Positions 21,653-31,677 of a stretch of 64,000 bases of DNA are shown piece after piece. The position numbers were made by a program, and so were the translations under genes. Origin of the DNA: Pollenia angustigena (lineage: Eukaryota > Arthropoda > Insecta > Diptera > Polleniidae). Location: NCBI GenBank assembly GCA_930367215.1, contig OV884057.1, positions 111,253,284 through 111,317,283 on the forward strand, in the 5' to 3' direction. The notes under the pieces are model-generated. The model did not search any database, had not been told where the DNA came from, and worked only from the letters and a program-made list of their open reading frames with translations. Each line of letters starts with the position of its first letter. Position 1 is the first letter of the stretch.

Positions 21653-22975
21653 TCAGCGTGCCAGACGTCCAGTTGGTGTTTTAATCTTCATTAGCCATTT
21701 CAACGGCTGGTGATCGGTAATGAGTCGCACTGGTGCTCCTTCGATATAACCACGAAATTTTTGCACAGCCCAAACAATAGCAAGAGCTTCCCGCTCAATT
21801 GTGGAATAGTTACGTTCCGCATCTGATAACAGTCTGCTGGCATATTCAATGGGATGTTCATCTGGACCCTCCCCCTGGAGCAAAACTGCCCCTAGAGCAT
21901 AACCACTTGCACCAGTCTTCAGAATAAATGGTACACCGTCAACCGCTTGGCTCAAGATTGGAGATGTTGTAAGCAATGTTTTAAGATGATCAAACGATTT
22001 CTGTTGTTCTTGGCCCCAAATCCATACCGCATTTTTCTTTGACAGCATTGTCAATGGCTTAGACACATCGGCAAAAGATGGTATAAAGCGACGATACCAT
22101 GAACTTGCCTGTAAGAATGACAATAGTTCCTTAACATTCTTTGGTTCCTTCCGATTGAATAATGCTGCCACTTTTTCAGGGTCTTTCATAATCCCTTGTT
22201 GGGTAAGCACATGTCCCAGGTATTTTACGCGATTGAATGCAAAACTGCATTTTTTTAGATTAGCCTTTAGACCAAATTCCCCAAGCCGTTGAAAAATATT
22301 ATTTAGATCTTGTAGGTGTTCCTCAAAGCTTGGTGAGCAAGAAATGATGTCATCCAGGTACGCCAATAGTACTGTTTCCCCCAGTGACGCCTTAAGACGG
22401 TCAATTAACCTTTGAAATGTTGCAGGGGCGTTTCGTAATCCAAATGGCATTCGCGTAACCTTATACATACCAAAAGACGTTACAAATGCAGTTTTATCTT
22501 GGTCTGAGGGATGAACTCCTATTTGCCAATAGCCACTTTGCATATCGATTGTAGACATATAGCTCGTTACTTTTGCCTCATGAAGTATATCGTCCATTCT
22601 TGGCAAGGGGTACCTATCTGGTTCTGTTATGGAATTGATCTCCCGGTAGTCGATGCACACACGAGTCCCACCAGTCTTCTTAGGTACCATCACTACTGGA
22701 GCAGCCCATGGTGATTGGCATTCGACGATTACTCCAGCGTCAAGCATTTTCTCGATTTCCTCCCTAAGAGTAATTTTCATAGCCGAGGACAAGCGATAAG
22801 GAGGACTTCCAATTGGATCGTGGTCCCCGGTATGTATCCGGTGAACTGCATAAGGTGTGACACCAGTAGATTCCCCAAATATAGTATCATTTGAAACCAA
22901 GATTTTTTCCAACTCACTTTTTTGTTCCGCAGTCAGACCAATACCATCGGATTCTTTTAAGATTTTAATGTCCAT
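21653..22975 (-). pseudogene. Gypsy reverse transcriptase and RNase H, intact open frame of 440 codons
   Basis: The longest open piece of the element. RT motifs: VPKKTGGTRVCIDYR (about 97-111), STIDMQSGYWQI with catalytic D144, MPFGLRNAPATFQ (176-188), YLDD at 206-209 and LGHVLTQQG. RNase H starts near FILKTGASGYALG, where the usual Asp of TDAS-type motifs is replaced (KTGAS), and ends with TDHQPLKWL. Loss of that RNase H Asp would inactivate it. The frame stops before the chromodomain-like linker to integrase. Upstream it is separated from the protease by a frame change. Confidence 0.85.
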
Positions 22976-23127
22976 TGAAAACAGGGGCGTAAAATAGTCA
23001 TCGGTATCATCTATCTTGCTATTTTTAGCTGGAGAAATGTAGTGCGTCTGATCTTCGGTAGGCTCCCTTCTAAATATTGACTGGAGGTATACTGGGGAGA
23101 GTAATTGCTACTCATAGGAGATTCATC

Positions 23128-23737
23128 CTAGGTCAGTATACTTCTTGACATTAGTTTTTCTTCCATTGCCTTGTTACGTGCGTATGGTGAATCATCTATG
23201 TTATGAAAAGTAGGTGTTTTTGGCAATGGTGAGGCGTCCCCTTTTAGCATAGATCCTGGAGTGCTGACCATTGGTGACAGCATATTTCTTTCCTCAAAAA
23301 ATTCTGACATCTCCTGAACAGCGCGTGTGCACGGAGATGTGTCCTCATTGATTTGCATCGAATAAATTGTTGTTTTTAAATTACAAAATGTGAATTTTTG
23401 TTTGGGTTGATCCTCGAAGTACCAATATTTTTGTGCCATATTAAGTACAATACCTGCCTGTTCCAGGAAATCGGTTCCTATAAGCGTCCTATTCTTCGTG
23501 GCATTTGGTGAACATATGAGCCTGATTTCGAGTCGAACCGTCTGCTATAGTAATTTCGGTATTAACTTCCCGAAAACTACATCCATTAGCCAAAAGTATT
23601 TTTTTTAACTCCAGGCTGGCAACGCTGGTTTTTGCTCCACTGTCAAATATGACCTCGCCCTTAAGACCAAAGAATTCAACACATGCTGTGGGCAAGGAAT
23701 GTCCAACAACAGTGGGCGAGATTGAGTTGAATGACAC
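23128..23737 (-). pseudogene. Gypsy protease region (broken)
   Basis: The minus-strand segment 23489-23737 carries VIFDSGAKTSVAS, an aspartic protease active site of the D-S-G type, as in retroelement proteases that cut Gag-Pol. The following segment 23128-23439 continues in another frame, joined near 23495 by a frameshift. It contains a KYWYFEDQPKQKF stretch that usually links protease to RT in this group. Stops follow before the RT frame. Confidence 0.75.
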
Positions 23738-24616
23738 ATGCTGTGGACTGTCCCTACCGTACTTATTACAGGAAGCACAGTTTGACCTGTAAACGCCAGG
23801 CGCACCGCAACCATAGCAGGAAAATTAAGGTTTCCTAATTACCTCTGGCTGTTGTTGTTGATGATTTGTACTTAAACCATGATTTTGTTGTGTTTGTTGA
23901 TTATTTTGTTGATTATTCTGTCTCTCATCACGCTTTTTCTTCTTAAAACAGGTATCTATAGAATGACCCTTAATGCGGCATAAACTGCATCGGTTTGTGT
24001 CTGAGACTTCCATCCTTGCTTCGGTAGCAACCGTTGCAAGTGGTTGAGCTTCAAAAAAAACATTTCTGCTTCACGGCTGACAGAAATTAAATCTTCAAAG
24101 GTATTTATATTCTCACGGCGCGCCGCGGCGTACACGCTCTCTTATATTGACATTAAGTAGACCATAAACCATATTTAGCTGCATAACTTCAGTTGCAGGC
24201 ACTTTAAGCTGTGAAAGAAGAAGTCTCTTTTTACAGATGAAGCTATCGGTTGGCTCCTTTTTTTGTTGTTTTTCACTAAACAAATTCATAAATATTCGCC
24301 AGTCGGGAACAGGCGTTGTGAATGTGGTCCTTATGAGTGTCATTGCCTGCTCAAAAGTACGCACACTATCCTTTACACCAATCCACCAAGATGCTGCCTA
24401 ATCTTCTAAAAGTAAAGGCATTCCACGCAAAGCGTCAGTATCAGCAATTTTCTCAATGTCCTTAAAGACACTGACTGCTGATAAAAATTCCTCAAACACA
24501 GCTGGATCCCTTTGTCCCTTAAAACGAGCGGTACAATGCGCAAATGAACCGCTTTTGTAATTGCCACCCATCGCAGCTAAAATTTGTTGAAATTGTTCTT
24601 CAGAAAACGTAGCCAT
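23738..24616 (-). pseudogene. Gypsy gag with zinc knuckles (broken)
   Basis: A natural start is the methionine at 24616 (MATFSEEQFQQIL). The frame runs through a capsid-like region, has an in-frame TAG at 24398-24400, continues to about 24113 and then shifts frame. The nucleocapsid part (23825-24013) has a C-x2-C-x4-H-x4-C knuckle (CSLCRIKGHSIDTC), a Q/N-rich linker, an in-frame TAA, and then CYGCGAPGVYRSNC, a second knuckle-like motif with Val in the His position. Confidence 0.8.
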
Positions 24617-24733
24617 CTCTTCAGTGTTGTGTATGCACGAGCTGTTGTTAACGTCTGGTTTCACTTCTGTAGCCGTTGCGTTCTTCCCGTCGGCTTTGTA
24701 ATGTTGTTGTGTAGTAGCTTCGGTGGCCACTAA

Positions 24734-24744
24734 GTTGGGCGCCA
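24734..24744 (-). promoter_or_regulatory. primer-binding site of the Gypsy element
   Basis: TGGCGCCCAAC on the minus strand, one base inside a TTACA end. A TGGCGCC-type primer-binding site right after an LTR end is typical. It fixes the 5' end of the internal region and shows that the upstream ATG at 24805 is not the gag start. Confidence 0.7.
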
Positions 24745-24745
24745 A

Positions 24746-25012
24746 TGTAATATTCTTATTTTTGTTACAAACTTCAAAATTAATTACGACCCGTCCGGTA
24801 ATCAAATACTAGACAAAGTAGTGTTCAAGTTGAAGGCAGAAAGCAAAAGGTCCCATTAGCCGACCGTAAATGTAGAAATGTAAATGTAATGTAAACAGCT
24901 GATCGTTTCTGTTATATGGAAAGCAATGCAAATGCTTATCTGACTGTAATGTCACTTAACCGTAACGTGCCAACCTGTAGAAAATAGAATTTCATTACGA
25001 GGTTACGTGGCA
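24746..25012 (-). repeat. candidate 5' LTR of the Gypsy element (267 bp)
   Basis: On the plus strand this stretch begins TGTAAT beside the primer-binding site and the nearest plausible far end is ...GTGGCA, giving TG...CA ends. Without a second LTR for comparison the outer border is a guess. Confidence 0.3.
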
Positions 25013-25544
25013 GTTGTAGATAGTGATGGGCTGCTTATATTTTAAATGCAATGCGGGTAAAATCACTCTTTTTGTTTTGTACTTTTTCAGTTATAATATC
25101 TGTGGACTTTTGACAAAATAAGTTACAATCCATACATATTTTCATTTATACAAATATATGTTTAGATGTATAAATGTTTAGACATATCCACAAACAAACA
25201 AAGTCTGGTTTTTAATAGTATTAAAACCTTGTTTAGGTGTATGCACATTAGGGTGGGTCGAAAAAAAAGTTGTGCCAGTCACCCCCTAGAATGAAAGATA
25301 TGTCAATGAAGTTTCTAAAACAGGAAAAAATTTTTTTTTGCCACGCCCCAAAATACAGCACTTTTGGTTTTTTATATGTAGCGCTGCCATTTAAAGTCCG
25401 ATCTCATCATATCGCATATCGTTGTTCATGGTTGTTTTATGTATACTAATGCTTTTTTTTTTTGGTTGTGAAAAACAGCTGACACGTTCTTACATGTTCT
25501 ATAAGTGCACAAACGAGCTTACAGTACGTTACGGTACTTTACAT
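25013..25544. other. unassigned AT-rich intergenic DNA
   Basis: Contains ttagggtgggtcg near 25249, a motif I associate with ends of dispersed fly repeats, but no partner end was found. Confidence 0.3.
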
Positions 25545-25796
25545 TGGTTCACACAGGTCAAGTTTACTTGAACAGTTTTATCTGAATTTTCTTTTGAACT
25601 TGCGTTCACGTTCATGCACAAAATTAATTTTTGTTTTCTTTTCCTTCAACTTTGTAGCTTTTTATTACGGATGAAAAAAGAAAAGAAAAATACAAAACTG
25701 ACTGGTACGGTAAAGTATGTACCCCTTTCCATTTTCTTTACCCCTCTCTCCAAAAAGCTCAAAACTTGAAGAGTCAAACTTGACCTGTGTGAACCA
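25545..25796. mobile_element. 252 bp TIR element (MITE-like)
   Basis: The ends tggttcacacaggtcaagtt (25545) and its inverse (ending 25796) match over about 21 bp and then diverge. A 67-codon minus-strand ORF partly covers it without recognisable content. Confidence 0.75.
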
Positions 25797-26131
25797 GCAC
25801 TTATATACTATTTTAAAACATCGTTGTAAATAATAAGTAGTACCCTTTACACAAACAGAGTTGTACAAAAGTGGTATCGAGACAAAATAAACAAATAAAT
25901 AAAGACGTTATATGAAAAATGAAATAAAACTGATGAAAAATTAATAAATTAATGAATACAACTAAATAAAATGGATAAATAAATAATGAACTGCTTCACA
26001 CATAATTATTTCAAGTAAAGTATCAATTCTTAAAGTGTATTAAGAGTTATACATACATTTTTAGTAGGCATACCTATAATTTTTAAAATTTTTGCCAATA
26101 GGAAAAATGGCATAGCATGTTGAAACCCGTT

Positions 26132-26276
26132 AGTCTGGGTTCATACTATGAAAGTTTTCTTTCAGAAAGTCTGAGTTTATTGGTGGGAGGGGAGAGATTA
26201 ATAGCATGTTCTCTTCCAATCTCACCAATAAACTCAGACTTTCTGAAAGAAAACTTTCATAGTGTGATCCCAGACT
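26132..26276. mobile_element. 145 bp long-armed palindromic MITE
   Basis: Arms 26132-26183 and 26222-26276 begin agtctggg and contain gaaagttttctttcagaaag; they pair with few mismatches around a 40 bp loop. Partial single arms of the same family occur near 27793 (aagtctggttttctg) and 58618-58660 (gactttctgtaagaaaactc ... tccagactta). Confidence 0.8.
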
Positions 26277-26407
26277 TATATATTTTTTTTCGTAATCGCA
26301 TAAAATTCGCCGCACCAAAGGCAATTAAGTACTTTTTTATAAGATCATATAGCTATTTGTTTTATCATTAAATTTGAATAAATGTTATTTGTGAAAAAAG
26401 TGATATA

Positions 26408-27587
26408 CAGGGGTGTCATAGAATCAAAGTCGGTTTTGCTTTTTGTCGGTTTTGTAAACCAATATTGGTTTAATTGGTGTCATGAAAACAAGTCGGTTTT
26501 GTTATTTTCGAATACAAATAAAAACGATATTCGAATTATCTGTTTTATGTTTTGTAGCATGTTTTTACCTATTTAAATGCAATTTATGTTTTTAATAAAA
26601 AGAAAATGAGAATGGTAAAACAGTAAACATATGAAATAAATGCCGTCGTTATAATATTTGCATTTGTATAATTTTATTGTTTTGTAAAAATATAAAGCGA
26701 ATTTATTAAAAGACCAAAAAAAAAATTAATTATATAGTTTGCGACGAAAAAGCAGCAAAGCTGCGCAAAAATTCGGAAAGTTTGCAAAAATCGCGGAAAT
26801 TCGCGAAAATTTTTAATATTTCAAAAAAGCCATAAAATATATTAAAAGTGCCTAAAACTATAAGGAATGACGTAAATTCGGTAAAAATTGTTAAATTAGC
26901 GGAAATTCGCAAAAATTTGCAAACATGGGCATGATAACAACGTTTAATATTTATTAAAAATCGTTAAAGCTGTAAAGAACCATAAATATAAGAGGAAAAA
27001 ACGCTTCTATCGCGAACATGGCTAAAATTCGCAAAAAATTGCCAAATTGGAAACAACCCCTAAAAATTATTTGAATTCAATAAATGGGTCTTAAAAAATA
27101 AAATGTCGGAAAATAGCATAAAAAAGTTTGCAAAAATCACAAAATCACGAGAAATTTTTCAATATTTTAAACAAGCCATAAAATGTATATAATAATAAAT
27201 TGCTGTTGTTGCATATTTGCTGAAAAAGTGAGGAGAAGACTTTTGCGAGTTTGCAGCAACCCGCTGCCGGAGACATGCAAAAAATTCTATTTTAACAATT
27301 TTATTTACTTCCATCTATGCAAAAAATCTAACTGTTGAAAAAATAAAATAAAAAAATTAAGCTTTTCAAAACTATTTGTATTTCCAATAAAAAAAAAAAC
27401 AAGAGCTGTAAGCTGCTTGGTTTGTTTTCAATAAAAATCCGATAATATTGGTTACTGTGACACCTAAAACCGACACTAATTTAAGTTCGAACAAAAAACC
27501 GACAACATTGGATTTCATGACACCAACGTATTTTTTTTGTCGGTTTCAAATCCAATTCCAATAAAATTGGTTTCTATGACACCCCTG
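26408..27587. mobile_element. 1180 bp TIR element with subterminal repeats, hAT-like ends
   Basis: Both ends read caggggtgtcatagaa inward. Inside each end a unit of the type TGTCAT...GTCGGTTTT is repeated two or three times in matching orientation (left near 26408-26500, right near 27460-27587). The CAGGGGTG end suggests hAT, but I find no clear 8 bp target duplication. The interior is AT-rich, has loose tandem similarity (26750-26930 with 27110-27190) and no transposase. Confidence 0.75.
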
Positions 27588-28166
27588 ATAAGTTTGACAT
27601 GCAATATTTATATGAATTGGTCAAAGCTTTTAAATACCTAAAAAAAAAATAATTATTTTCCGTAGAATAAATTTGAGCAATGCCAGCACTCAGAAATGCT
27701 CGTGGGAATTCTGGATTTATTTTAGCACTTTTGTACTAATTCGGGAATATCGTTTGTAATTATTTGTAAATTTGTATGTGATGCTAAGAACGAAGTCTGG
27801 TTTTCTGAAAAAATCAATCAGCTATCCATATGTTTATCAGCTGTTTACCGCAGTTGGAACCCAAACGTCAAATTTCGTGTATATGAGCCAAAATTGTTTT
27901 TGTTTTATATGAAGACAATTGTGATAGCTAGGTTCAACTCGGTTATTTTTATAAAGCAGCATGTCTACACTCCCAAATGAGTCTACCTTGTGTTAATGTA
28001 CCTTGATGTTCATGTTCAGCAATGGGCAAATTAAAAATTAAAATTCAAAAAGAGCGAAAGATGTGTATACATACACAAAAAACAAAGAGCAAAAGAGCAG
28101 ATTTAAATGGTATTTAAACAATATTTTGTGTATGTAAAAAATGTTAATAATTTACTTTTTATATTA
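27588..28166. other. unassigned AT-rich intergenic DNA
   Basis: Nothing recognised beyond the partial aagtctggttttctg arm near 27793. Confidence 0.4.
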
Positions 28167-28428
28167 CAGTATTATTCGGATATAAGAACATCTCATATAA
28201 GAACAAAACGCTTATAAGAAACATTTTCAAAAACACCATGTCTTTTTTGCGATTTTTCTAACAAAAAAGGTTTCATATAAGACAAACGCTTATAAGAAAA
28301 AAACTGATAAAAGAACATTTTTCTTAAACACCAAAATCACAAAATGTGTAGAAAAAGAATTAATATAAGAAACTTCCAACGGCAACACAGAAGGTATGTA
28401 GTAGAACAAATTTTTTTTTTTACTTTTA

Positions 28429-28720
28429 AGCTGGAGGTCCACACCACGCGTTACTCGCTTTTTCGCAGCATACGCAGCTGTCAAAAAAGTAGAATCTGTG
28501 TAGTTTTACGTAGTAAGTTAACAAAAGCGTAGATGCCTTGAGGCGAAAAGTAGGTTTACTTTCTACTCTTGTAAGCGTCACAAGCAGCGTTCGAACAAAT
28601 TTTTACTTGTGCTGCTGCTGCATAAAAAGCGTTGCACGTAACTTGAAACGTAGAACGCAAGTAAGGTTATAAAAGCATGCGCAGCGTGGAGGCGAAAACG
28701 CGTTTTAAGGACCTCCAGCT
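28429..28720. mobile_element. 292 bp Harbinger-type MITE with TTA target duplication
   Basis: TIRs begin agctggaggtcc; TTA flanks both sides (28426-28428 and 28721-28723). The homologous pogo-like copy near 38620 has a single TTA and no insert, so insertion and duplication size are shown directly by an empty site. A TTA duplication is typical of the PIF/Harbinger superfamily. Confidence 0.88.
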
Positions 28721-28735
28721 TTAGTTTTAGATGAG

Positions 28736-29040
28736 CGAGCTGGTACTCATGAGGAGCTTTGTGTTTTTTGTCAATAAAAACAAAAGTTAAAATTTTAAAA
28801 GAAATACGAAACGGTATGAAAAGAAGCGATATTGCAAAAAAAATATAATATTGGACTTTCAACGTTATCTAAAATAGTGAAAAACTCAAAAGACATAGAC
28901 AATAGTTATTTAAAAGTTAGAAACGTTAACATGGGGTCTTCACCTGACAATTTTTTGTCATACCAAACGTCAAAGTTTGACGTTTATTATAACAAAAAAT
29001 TGTCAGGTGAAGACCTTATGTAACAAAAAAAGAGACAGAA
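28736..29040 (+). pseudogene. pogo-like transposase N-terminus with CENP-B-type helix-turn-helix
   Basis: The plus strand reads IKTKVKILKEIRNGMKRSDI then AKKYNIGLSTLSKIVKNSKD, a standard pogo/Tigger/CENP-B N-terminal DNA-binding helix-turn-helix (E-x-G-x-x-R-x-x-I-A-x-x-Y-x-I-x-x-S-T-L-S-x-I). The initial part and the 63-codon ORF at 28832 share a frame. It is interrupted at 28931 by a small palindromic insert and then continues KKRDRKPKYESLM. The catalytic DDE domain is absent. Confidence 0.8.
28931..29018. mobile_element. ~88 bp palindromic insert (mini-MITE)
   Basis: ggtcttcacctgacaatttt and its inverse (28935 and 29015 ends) form a hairpin. The homologous site in copy 2 (about 38445-38452) lacks it, showing a discrete insertion. 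gttaac and gtaac next to the borders suggest a short target duplication. Confidence 0.8.
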
Positions 29041-29172
29041 AACCAAAATATGAAAGTCTTATGGCCATAGCTACTTATGTATATAAGAAATAAATTTCTT
29101 ATATAAGAAAGAAACGCTTATAAGAAACTTTTTTCCTGGATTTTTTAAGTTTCTTATATCCGATAAATACTG

Positions 29173-29696
29173 ATAGATTTACAATAAATAAATTTGTATT
29201 TTAACATACATATATATTTTTAGCATACATATATTGTAAATGTGCATACACCAAACAAGATTTTAACATCATTTAAATTCTTTAATATGTTTCACATTTC
29301 CATTGTATGTGTATATGCATTTGTTTACTTTAAACATCTAAACATATGTATATTTGGAAATATGTTGTATTGTAAGTTGTTTTGTCGCAATTCTATAGAT
29401 ATACTGAAAAAAGTACCAAAAAAAAAGAGCAAAATTACCCGCATTCAATGTTACATACAAGCCGCCCATCACTGTCTTACAAATGTCACGTAACAACGGC
29501 ATGAAACTCTTTTTTATACAGATTGGTACGTTGCAACTACGGTACATTGCATTTCGGTAAGCTTTTGTATTGGTTTTCATATAACAAAAAGCGAACAGCT
29601 GATGGATATAGTACAGATACGGTACAGCAGCGTTCGCCTAACTGAGCCTTAAAACCAACAAATGCAAATGTAAACAAACCAATACAATGCCACACA
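29173..29696. other. unassigned DNA left of the LTR element
   Basis: No ORF with recognisable content; overlapping short ORFs on both strands (29242-29770) have no domain. Confidence 0.4.
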
Positions 29697-29700
29697 TGCA
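29697..29700 (+). repeat. target-site duplication TGCA (left)
   Basis: TGCA precedes the 5' LTR and recurs at 39979-39982 right after the 3' LTR. Confidence 0.9.
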
Positions 29701-30050
29701 AGTTATATATGCCACCCAAGAAGAACCAATTGCACAAGAAGAACCAATGATTTTGTAAACAATGATTCATGAAATTGTTTACAGAAGTATTGATTTCGTT
29801 TTCTGTACATTTGTTGATTGCCCAACGATCAATGGAATTTCATCATCCATGATCGTTGTGCTGATCATGCAGAAATAGTTCATAAGTTTAAGCTAAGAAT
29901 ATGTAAAGAACAGAATAAAAATTCAGTTCTAGAAAACCATCAAATCGAAACGGTTTATAAAAATACCAAAGAAAAAATAAATAAAAATATCAAAATCCTT
30001 TTTAATAAAATAAATGATTTTTTATTCAAATATAAAAGAAAAAGAAAACT
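29701..30050 (+). repeat. 5' LTR, 350 bp
   Basis: It begins AGTTATATAT and ends GAAAACT. It matches the 3' LTR (39629-39978) except for one base (A at about 30016 versus T). Confidence 0.93.
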
Positions 30051-30066
30051 GGCGACCGTGACAGAA
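30050..30066 (+). promoter_or_regulatory. primer-binding site of the errantivirus-like element
   Basis: tggcgaccgtgacagaa follows the LTR end directly, overlapping its last T. This position and the TGGCG start fit a tRNA primer site; I cannot name the tRNA with certainty. Confidence 0.7.
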
Positions 30067-30778
30067 CCCTAAGTAAAAAATAGGGCCACGTGAAATAAAA
30101 TAAAAATAAATTTAATAACAATTTTATCCAGTAAAAGTTATTGAATACATCTAGAACTCAATTTAATGAAAATACTCAAGATTAAAAATCGAATAGATGC
30201 TGAAAAAAAAAAAAAAAATTATATAAAAAGGATTGTGTGAAAAAGTAGATGCTAACAAAATAAATACAACCAACAAAATTTGTGAATTCTATTGGACAAC
30301 AGCCAATCAATTACATATACTCTAAGGACACATATTAAACAACTGAAGGAAGACTACAACAACCTGAAAAAAAATCCTGTTTTAGATTTTGGAGTTGGAG
30401 TTGTCAGCAGATAATATAAAGGAAAGTAAGCATATGTTCTGTAAACATTGTTTTGAGATTTAGAACATCTTCGTAAATATTCAATAAAGAATAAAAGAAG
30501 GAAATTTTTTTTTAAAAAATTTGTAAAGAATAAAGAAAATAAATTTTTTTTTTGTTGTGTGGTTGAAATTCAAATTAATAAAGTTTTTTCTCTCTATATA
30601 AAATCATTTTTCTTTTTTAAGACATTTACACTCTTGGTAAGGTGGATGTTGATAATTCTTTTATCTATAAGTAATCACCTCTCAATTTCTTATCCTTGAT
30701 TAGAAGTGAAAAAAAAAAAATTTTTTTTTTAAAAAATTAATTTTTACATTTATTATAAAAAGAAAATACATAATTATT
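30067..30778 (+). other. 5' leader of the errantivirus-like element
   Basis: AT-rich untranslated leader between primer-binding site and gag, with several homopolymer A and T runs (30209-30222, 30708-30738). No ORF. Confidence 0.6.
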
Positions 30779-31677
30779 ATGGCACAATTGGGTCTTACTG
30801 ACTGCTTGCGAGAGGCAAGAAGCTTGCCTGTTTTTGATGGAGAATCTAAATATTCTCTGCAAAATTACCTTAGGGATGTGACAACGGCATTATCATTAAC
30901 TGAAGATAGCAATAAAGCAATCGTGCAAACTATTTTGGCTAATAAAATTCAGGGTCGAGCTCTGAATGCTGTAGAAACACTCACAGAACCCACATGGACA
31001 AATATTTTGAATAAATTAAGACAGGAATTTGGGGTTAAAGAATCTTATTTCTCTATTAGGGAAGAAGCCATGAATTTAAATTTTAATAATATTGAAGAAT
31101 TACATTATAAGTTGGACCAATGCTTGAATAAAATGAATACAAAATACAGTTTAGAAATAGAGAAGGATGTTAATTTTACGCCTGCAAATAATGTTAAATT
31201 AATTTTCGATATTTATATAAATTACTTGAGTTTGAATATAAAAGCATTGTTGCTTCAAAATAATATTTCTAGCGTGAGCAGCTCTCGGAGCTTTTTAATA
31301 GAAAATAACCTTATGAGCGAGGCAATCTTATCGGCAAAACACTATAAAAGAAATAACAGTGCTCAACAAATTTATAGAAGGGAAAATGTAAATCGAAATA
31401 TCAACCCAAATCAAAACAATCAAAATTATTTAAATCGAAATTACAACTCGAATTTTAATCAGTCTTATCCAAGATTGAATCAGCAAAATTTTTTAAAAAA
31501 CGTAGATCATTCCCGTTCAAATTTCAATAGAAACGCTAATCGATACAGTGGAAATTTTTATCGGAATCCGGTAGATAATAGGCGTGTGTAACATCAAGTA
31601 CCAATGCCCATGGAAATTGACCATGCGCAATATGAAAATTTTCCTCAACAGCCTCAGGCTGTACACTACCAATAGTA
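30779..31677 (+). pseudogene. gag of the errantivirus-like element, with a premature stop
   Basis: The 270-codon frame from MAQLGLTDCLREARSLPVFD has a capsid-like N-terminal half and an Asn/Arg/Tyr-rich C-terminal part with no CCHC knuckle, as is usual in errantiviruses. A TAA at 31589-31591 ends it. The same frame then continues for about 28 codons (including PMEIDHAQYENFP) to the pol start near 31678. That extension resembles the normal gag tail of this group, so the TAA looks like a point mutation. Confidence 0.8.

Larger units (their letters stand above)
19778..24745 (-). mobile_element. degraded Ty3/Gypsy LTR retrotransposon (minus strand)
   Basis: Reading right to left: primer-binding site, gag with zinc knuckles, protease, RT, RNase H and integrase. 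The order protease-RT-RNase H-integrase defines Ty3/Gypsy. Several frameshifts and stops break gag and the protease-RT link, and a hAT relic (20482-21155) splits the integrase. No 3' LTR is recognisable beyond 19778, so the copy is probably 3'-truncated or very old. No env-like ORF was found. Confidence 0.9.
28167..29172 (+). mobile_element. pogo/Tigger-like DNA transposon relic, copy 1 (1006 bp)
   Basis: TIRs start cagta(tt)tattcggatata and end in the inverse; subterminal cttataagaa motifs repeat near both ends. CAGT-type ends and a TA flank on the left fit the pogo group of Tc1/mariner. It carries the N-terminal part of a transposase in plus orientation. Compared with copy 2 (38281-38918), it contains two extra insertions, 28429-28720 and about 28931-29018. 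Confidence 0.85.

Noticed and set aside
24398..24805. 135-codon ORF start at 24805 as the gag start
   Set aside because: The primer-binding site at 24734-24744 lies inside it, so that start is in the LTR; the methionine at 24616 fits better.
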